Assembly: GCF_021531315.1 (NCBI RefSeq)
Contig: NZ_JAFBIQ010000003.1
Location: forward strand, 62,001 to 126,000
Length of the DNA: 64,000 nucleotides
From: Oscillibacter valericigenes
Lineage (GTDB): Bacteria; Bacillota; Clostridia; Oscillospirales; Oscillospiraceae
Reading direction: 5' to 3'
The first letter of the stretch is position 1. Each line of letters opens with the position of its first letter. Below, piece by piece: positions 59,641 through 64,000 of the stretch. The notes beneath the pieces were generated by a model, which saw only the letters and a list, made by a program, of their open reading frames with translations, did no database searches and was not told the DNA's origin. The position numbers and the translations under genes are program-made.

Positions 59641-59669
59641 AGTATAGCAGAGTTTATACTGCTTGTAAA
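59641..59669 (-). promoter_or_regulatory. Promoter and operator of the XRE-lepA-hutG operon
   Basis: On the minus strand: TTTACA (59664-59669), a 17-base spacer, TATACT (59641-59646). The inverted repeat AGTATA-N8-TATACT (59641-59660) covers the -10 box and half the spacer and is a likely self-operator. Confidence 0.75.
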
Positions 59670-59825
59670 TCTTTTTTTCAAGGCGGCACGGCGGTCGGCA
59701 CATAGGCTCTCCGCCGCGCTCATAGAGTGAACGGAACAGGTGAGCCGTATGCAGGATTTGGCTAAAAAATTCGGCAAAGATGGATAATTTCCGAAAAAAT
59801 GTGCCGCATTTGTGAAAGTTTTGAC

Positions 59826-59854
59826 TGGACAATCTGTCAGCGTTGATGTATAAT
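59826..59854 (+). promoter_or_regulatory. rnf operon promoter
   Basis: TGGACA (59826-59831), a 17-base spacer, TATAAT (59849-59854). The leader has a GGAGCA/TGCTCC hairpin (59867-59888) before the rnfC ribosome-binding site. With the XRE promoter it accounts for the gene-free stretch 59603-59914; the remaining bases (about 59670-59820) show nothing I can assign. Confidence 0.78.
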
Positions 59855-59914
59855 CCCACTGATTATGGAGCAGTGCGCGCATTGCTCCAAGCAGTAAAAA
59901 ATGAGGTGAAGACA

Positions 59915-61285
59915 ATGGCACAAGCTTTCTTTGGCGGCGTTCATCCCAACGACATGAAGGCCGCAACAAATGAGAAGGCCATCGAGCAGCTCTCTCCCCC
60001 ACCCGCTCAGGTGGTCATTCCCATGTCGATGCACTTCGGCGCGCCCTGCACCCCTACCGTTTCGGTCGGCGATGAGGTAAAGGTCGGGCAGAAGATCGGC
60101 GAGTTCAAGGGCCTTGGCGCCCCCATCCATGCCAGCGTTTCCGGCAAGGTGGTCGCGGTGGAGCCGCGCCCCTATTCCATGGGCGGGAACATGACCTCCG
60201 TGGTGATCGAAAACGACTATCAGAACACCGTCAGCGAGGAGGTCAAGGCCCCCGCAGACCCCAATGCCCTGAGCGTTGAGGAGATGATCGAGATCGTCAA
60301 GAACGCCGGCATCGTCGGCATGGGCGGCGCGACCTTCCCCACCCATGTGAAGATCTCCGGCGGCATCGGGCAGGTCACAACCGTGATCATCAACGGCGCG
60401 GAGTGCGAGCCGTACATCACCGGCGACCACCGCGCGATGCTCGAGCGCCCCGAGGAGATCATCGGCGGCGCGAGCTATCTCGTCAAGATGTTCGGCGTGG
60501 ACAAGGCCATCATCGGCGTGGAGGACAACAAGAAGAACGGCATCGACGCGCTCAACCGCGTCATCGCCGAGACCAAGGCGCCCGTGGTGGTCGTGCCGCT
60601 GCACTGCCGTTACCCGCAGGGCGGTGAAAAGCAGCTCTGCCAGGCCATCACCGGCAGGCAGGTGCCGCCCGGCGGGCTGCCCAGCGCCATCGGCTGCGCC
60701 GTGTTCAACATCAACACGACCATCGCCATCTTCCGCGCCATCACCACCGGTATGCCCGTGGTGAGCAAGGTCGTCACCGTGTCCGGCTCCGGCGTCATCG
60801 AGCCGAAGAATGTCGAGTGCCCCATCGGCACCCCCGTCTCCTGCCTGTTCGATTACTGCGGCGGGCTGAAGGACGAGACCTTCAAGATCATCGCCGGCGG
60901 CCCGATGATGGGTATGGCGCAGTACACCTGCGATATTCCCGTCGCCAAGGGCACGGGCGCGATGCTCGCCTTTGCCGCCGACGAGGACAAGACAGTCGAG
61001 AACCCCACCTGCATCCGCTGCGGCCGCTGCGTGGAGGCCTGCCCCGTGCATCTCGAGCCCCTCTATATGTATATGTATGAGCAGAAGGGCATGATCGAGG
61101 AGCTGGAGGCCGCCAACATCATGGACTGCATGGAGTGCGGTGCCTGCGCTTACATCTGCCCCGGCCGTCTGCACCTGACGCAGACCTTCAAGACCGGCAA
61201 GCAGAAGGTCAAGGACGCCGCCGCCAAGAGAAAAGCTGCCGCCGAGGCCGCCAAGGCTGCCGAGGCTGCGAAGAAGGAGGCATAA
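59915..61285 (+). CDS. rnfC: Rnf complex subunit C
   Basis: A 456-residue subunit of the ferredoxin:NAD+ oxidoreductase that couples electron flow to Na+ or H+ export. It has the N-terminal RnfC barrel (GGVHPNDMKAATNEKAIEQL), an NADH/FMN-binding Rossmann-type part (GMGGATFPTHVKISGG, INGAECEPYITGDHRAMLE), an SLBB segment, and two 4Fe-4S motifs, CIRCGRCVEACP and CMECGACAYICP (about residues 368-420). The Lys/Ala-rich tail is typical. The ATG at 59915 follows GAGGTG; the upstream open frame crosses the promoter. Confidence 0.96.
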   Translation: MAQAFFGGVHPNDMKAATNEKAIEQLSPPPAQVVIPMSMHFGAPCTPTVSVGDEVKVGQKIGEFKGLGAPIHASVSGKVVAVEPRPYSMGGNMTSVVIENDYQNTVSEEVKAPADPNALSVEEMIEIVKNAGIVGMGGATFPTHVKISGGIGQVTTVIINGAECEPYITGDHRAMLERPEEIIGGASYLVKMFGVDKAIIGVEDNKKNGIDALNRVIAETKAPVVVVPLHCRYPQGGEKQLCQAITGRQVPPGGLPSAIGCAVFNINTTIAIFRAITTGMPVVSKVVTVSGSGVIEPKNVECPIGTPVSCLFDYCGGLKDETFKIIAGGPMMGMAQYTCDIPVAKGTGAMLAFAADEDKTVENPTCIRCGRCVEACPVHLEPLYMYMYEQKGMIEELEAANIMDCMECGACAYICPGRLHLTQTFKTGKQKVKDAAAKRKAAAEAAKAAEAAKKEA

Positions 61286-61291
61286 GAGAAT

Positions 61292-62272
61292 ATGACGGAT
61301 TATAAGAACCTGAAGCTCAGAGCTTCCTCCAACCCCCACATCCGAAACGGCGAGGACACACGCGGACTGATGCTCGACGTCGTCATCGCCCTGATGCCCG
61401 CCCTTCTCTTCGGCGTGTGGCACTTCGGCATTCGCGTGGCGATCGCTGCGGTCGTGTCTGTGGCTTCCGCCGTGTTCTTTGAGTGGCTGTACCGCGCGCT
61501 TTTGCACAAGCCCCAGATGATCGGCGACCTGTCCGCCGTCGTCACGGGTCTGCTTCTGAGCATGGTCTGCCCGCCGGAGCTTCCCGTGTGGATGCTCGTG
61601 GTCGGCAATTTCTTCGCCATCTTCGTCGTCAAGCAGCTCTACGGCGGCCTTGGCAAGAACTTCCTCAACCCCGCGCTCGCCGCGCGTGCCGCGCTCGTCG
61701 CGTGCTACGCCTCCGCGATGACCAGCTGGAGCAAGGTCGACGCCGCCACCGGCGCGACGCCCATGGCGCTGCTCAAGGCCGGTGATATGGACGCGCTGGC
61801 CGCCGCCTATTCCGTTAAGGAAATGGCCATCGGCTTTGTCAGCGGTTCCGCCGGTGAGGTCTCCGCGCTGCTGCTGCTCATCGGCGGCGTGTATCTCATT
61901 GTGCGCAAGGTCATCTCCTGGCAGATCCCCGTGGCGTACATCGGCACGGTCGCGGTCGTTACCTTCCTGCTCCCGCGCGGCAACGACCCCATGACCTTTA
62001 TGCTCTACAATGTGCTTGGCGGCGGATTGTTCCTCGGCGCATTCTTCATGGCGACCGACTATGTGACCTCCCCCGTCACCAAGAAGGGCCAGCTCATCTT
62101 CGGTCTCGGCTGCGGTCTCATCACGGTGTTCATCCGCTACTTCGGCTCTTATCCCGAGGGCGTTTGCTACTCCATCCTGATCATGAACTGCTGCACCTGG
62201 ATCATTGATAAGTACACCAAGCCCACCCGCTTCGGCGTTGACAAGAAAGCCAAGAAGGAGGCGGCAAAATAA
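61292..62272 (+). CDS. rnfD: Rnf complex subunit D
   Basis: A 326-residue membrane subunit with about nine or ten helices. The covalent FMN site is Thr156 in TGATPMALL, the ApbE target motif. Other marks are SSNPHIRNGEDTRGLMLDVVIAL and FLNPALAARAALVACYA. Electrons pass from RnfG to RnfD within the membrane. It starts six bases after rnfC and its TAA shares one base with the rnfG ATG. Confidence 0.95.
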   Translation: MTDYKNLKLRASSNPHIRNGEDTRGLMLDVVIALMPALLFGVWHFGIRVAIAAVVSVASAVFFEWLYRALLHKPQMIGDLSAVVTGLLLSMVCPPELPVWMLVVGNFFAIFVVKQLYGGLGKNFLNPALAARAALVACYASAMTSWSKVDAATGATPMALLKAGDMDALAAAYSVKEMAIGFVSGSAGEVSALLLLIGGVYLIVRKVISWQIPVAYIGTVAVVTFLLPRGNDPMTFMLYNVLGGGLFLGAFFMATDYVTSPVTKKGQLIFGLGCGLITVFIRYFGSYPEGVCYSILIMNCCTWIIDKYTKPTRFGVDKKAKKEAAK

Positions 62273-62868
62273 TGAAGATCGAAGGTAATTTCATCCTCAA
62301 GGTCGCCGGCACGCTGACCGCTATTTCGCTGGTCGTCGCGGCGCTGCTCGGCGCGACCAACGCACTCACCGAGGACCGCATCGCGGACATCAACAAGGCA
62401 AACACCGAAAAGGCTCTTGCTGCGGTCGTCAGCTCTCCCGACTGCGAGTTCCCGCCTGTTGAGGAGATCCCGCAGGCTGCTGTCGACGCCGCCAAGGCGC
62501 AGAGCGGCAAGCTCACCGAGGCATACCGCGTCGTCGTCAACGGCGAGGACGCCGGCTATGCGTTCAAGATCGTCGCGGGCGGCTCGCAGGGCGACATCGA
62601 GATGATCGTCGGCGTGGATTCCGACCTCGCCATCACGGGCATCTCCGTGGTCGACGCCTCCGAGACAAGCGGTATCGGCACCAAGGTCATCGGCAACGAG
62701 CCGACCACCGCCGGCACCGGCGCGCTCGATCAGTTCGTCGGCAAGTCCGGCGCGGGCTCGCTCGTCGTCAAAGAAAATATCGACGCCGTTTCCGGCGCGA
62801 CCGTGACCACCAAGGGCATCACCAAGGGCGCGAACGCCGCTCTTGCCGCCGCGGAAGCCATGGCTTAA
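62272..62868 (+). CDS. rnfG: Rnf complex subunit G
   Basis: A 198-residue subunit with one N-terminal transmembrane helix (about residues 9-28) and an extracytoplasmic FMN-binding domain. The flavinylation site is Thr177 in SGATVTTKG. It receives FMN from ApbE. The domain includes YAFKIVAGGSQGDIEMIVGVD and ETSGIGTKV. It overlaps the rnfD stop by one base. Confidence 0.95.
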   Translation: MKIEGNFILKVAGTLTAISLVVAALLGATNALTEDRIADINKANTEKALAAVVSSPDCEFPPVEEIPQAAVDAAKAQSGKLTEAYRVVVNGEDAGYAFKIVAGGSQGDIEMIVGVDSDLAITGISVVDASETSGIGTKVIGNEPTTAGTGALDQFVGKSGAGSLVVKENIDAVSGATVTTKGITKGANAALAAAEAMA

Positions 62869-62886
62869 GAAAGGGGGACGAGATCT

Positions 62887-63516
62887 ATGAATTTCAAGAA
62901 ACAGCTCAAAGACGGTCTTATTACCCAAAACCCCGTTCTGGTGCAGGTCCTCGGTATGTGCTCCACCATGGCCATCACCACCAGCATCTCCAACGGCGTC
63001 GGCATGGGCATCTCCGTCCTCATTATCCTGACGCTTTCCAACATCTTTATTTCTCTTCTGCGCAAGATCATTCCCAATGAGGTGCGCATCGCGTGCTACA
63101 TCGTCGTCATCGCGGGCTTCGTCACCATCGTCGATCTGTGCTTGCAGGCCTTCTTCCCCGAGATCGCCAAGAGCCTCGGCGTGTTCATCCCGCTGATCGT
63201 CGTCAACTGCATCGTGCTCGGCCGCGCCGAGGCCTTTGCCAGCAAGAACTCCGTCGCCGCAGCCGCGGTGGACGGCATCTGCCAGGGCATCGGCTATACC
63301 GTGGTGCTGGTCATCATGTGCACGGTGCGCGAGCTGCTCGGCGCCGGCACTCTGATGGGCATTCAGATCATGCCCAAGTCCTACACGCCCGCCCTGATGC
63401 TCGTGCTGCCCGTCGGCGGCTTCCTGTGCCTGGGCACGCTGATCGCGGTCATGCAGTGGGCGCTCGCCAAGAGCGAGAAAAAGGCCGCGGAAAAGAACGA
63501 AAAGGAGGGTGAATAA
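62887..63516 (+). CDS. rnfE: Rnf complex subunit E
   Basis: A 209-residue membrane subunit with about six helices, homologous to RnfA in inverted topology. Conserved: GLITQNPVLVQVLGMCSTMAIT, where the Cys contributes to a membrane-embedded iron centre in related complexes, and PLIVVNCIVLGRAEAFASKN. It has a charged C-terminal tail. The ATG follows AAAGGGGGACG. Confidence 0.95.
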   Translation: MNFKKQLKDGLITQNPVLVQVLGMCSTMAITTSISNGVGMGISVLIILTLSNIFISLLRKIIPNEVRIACYIVVIAGFVTIVDLCLQAFFPEIAKSLGVFIPLIVVNCIVLGRAEAFASKNSVAAAAVDGICQGIGYTVVLVIMCTVRELLGAGTLMGIQIMPKSYTPALMLVLPVGGFLCLGTLIAVMQWALAKSEKKAAEKNEKEGE

Positions 63517-63518
63517 GA

Positions 63519-64000
63519 ATGTCTGTCACTACGCTGCTTGCGATCTCCCTCGGCGCGATTTTGACGAATAACTTCATCTTCGCGCAGTTCCTCGGCATCT
63601 GCCCCTTCCTCGGCGTTTCCAAGAAGAGCGACACCGCCATCGGCATGGGCCTCGCGGTCACCTTCGTCATGGGCATCGCCTCCGCCGTCTGCTTCGGCGT
63701 GAATAAGCTGCTCGTGGCGCTCGGCCTCGGCTATATGCAGACTGTGGCGTTCATCCTCGTCATCGCCGGTCTCGTGCAGTTCATCGAGATGTTCCTCAAA
63801 AAGTCCATGCCGTCGCTCTATACGGCGCTGGGCGTGTATCTGCCGCTGATCACCACCAACTGCGCCGTGCTGGGCGTGGTGCTGCTCAATGTGCAGAACG
63901 ACTATAACTTCATCGCCTCCGTGGTCTACGGCATCACCGGCGGCCTCGGCTTCCTGCTGGCGATCTACCTGTTCTCCACCATCCGTGAGCGCGTGCAGTT
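63519..64000 (+). CDS. rnfA: Rnf complex subunit A, 5' part (runs off the window)
   Basis: The first 160 codons are present. They read MSVTTLLAISLGAILTNNFIFAQFLGICPFLGVSKK, the RnfA opening with its intramembrane Cys, then LGVYLPLITTNCAVLGVVLLN. The start follows AAAGGAGGGTG, two bases after the rnfE stop. The gene's end, and rnfB if it follows as in other Clostridia, lie outside. Confidence 0.95.
   Translation, partial: MSVTTLLAISLGAILTNNFIFAQFLGICPFLGVSKKSDTAIGMGLAVTFVMGIASAVCFGVNKLLVALGLGYMQTVAFILVIAGLVQFIEMFLKKSMPSLYTALGVYLPLITTNCAVLGVVLLNVQNDYNFIASVVYGITGGLGFLLAIYLFSTIRERVQ

Noticed and set aside
59809-59832. A Rex-like half site (TTGTGAAA with a distant ACAA) next to the rnf promoter.
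   Set aside because: Only one half matches the Rex operator; the other half is poor, so redox control by Rex is not supported by this sequence.
1-64000. CRISPR arrays, tRNA or rRNA genes, insertion sequences and prophage.
   Set aside because: No spaced direct repeats, tRNA cloverleaf or TpsiC-like motifs, rRNA motifs or transposase genes were seen on reading; a tRNAscan or repeat search could still find something I missed.

Overview
The window is chromosomal DNA of a GC-rich, spore-forming Firmicute, most likely a gut clostridium of the Oscillospiraceae type. The evidence is gene order and content. The replication origin has the classic order rnpA-rpmH / dnaA-dnaN-yaaA-recF. Sporulation genes are present (spoIIP, a LysM-GH18 cortex-lytic type protein). 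So are Clostridia-type Rnf genes, a TrpR-like YerC protein and a tetrahydrofolate riboswitch. The family assignment is inference; no rRNA gene is present to settle it. I saw no tRNA, rRNA, CRISPR array, insertion sequence or prophage.

Layout. 1-3 kb: recF (start only), yaaA, dnaN and dnaA on the minus strand, with a DnaA-box cluster between dnaA and dnaN. 3-6 kb: rpmH, rnpA, yidD, yidC and jag, ending in a strong terminator. 6-18 kb: a DNA-repair and processing block (xth, radC, uvrB, a DMT transporter, a PD-(D/E)XK-like protein, a ybaK-type deacylase, uvrA, a small membrane protein, recD2, comF-like), then mreB. 19-29 kb: one-carbon and histidine metabolism (fchA-type cyclodeaminase, fhs, hutH, an NhaC-family antiporter with a long structured leader, yerC, folT with a THF riboswitch, glyA). 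29-36 kb: spoIIP, rpsF-ssb-rpsR, a zinc-ribbon lipoprotein, a BlaR/BlaI-like sensor-repressor pair and a TauE/SafE exporter. 36-41 kb: a complete branched-chain amino-acid-type ABC transporter (livJHMGF). 41-51 kb: pyridoxal kinase, a DUF362 ferredoxin, LysM-GH18, a solitary tyrosine recombinase, folD, 5-formyl-THF cyclo-ligase, a cysteine-desulfidase-type protein, and apbE with a NusG-II protein and a Gx transporter. 51-56 kb: a metal-efflux P-type ATPase with a detached HMA protein and an ArsR-AraC fusion regulator, a flavin oxidoreductase, and prsW. 56-59.6 kb: an XRE regulator, lepA and hutG. 59.8-64 kb: rnfCDGE and the start of rnfA.

How the genes fit together. Histidine ammonia-lyase, formimidoylglutamase, formimino-THF cyclodeaminase, FolD, Fhs, GlyA, 5-formyl-THF cyclo-ligase and a folate importer outline a histidine and one-carbon network able to feed formate, and ATP through reversed Fhs. 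hutU, hutI and a glutamate formiminotransferase are not in the window. ApbE would attach FMN to RnfD and RnfG, whose target threonine motifs are both visible.

Most notable items for follow-up: the roughly 365-nt structured leader of the NhaC-type gene, the repeated operator in the hutH promoter, the folT THF riboswitch, the ArsR-AraC fusion with its operator, the secreted lipoprotein with cytosolic-style zinc ribbons, and a one-mismatch parS-like palindrome embedded in a terminator.
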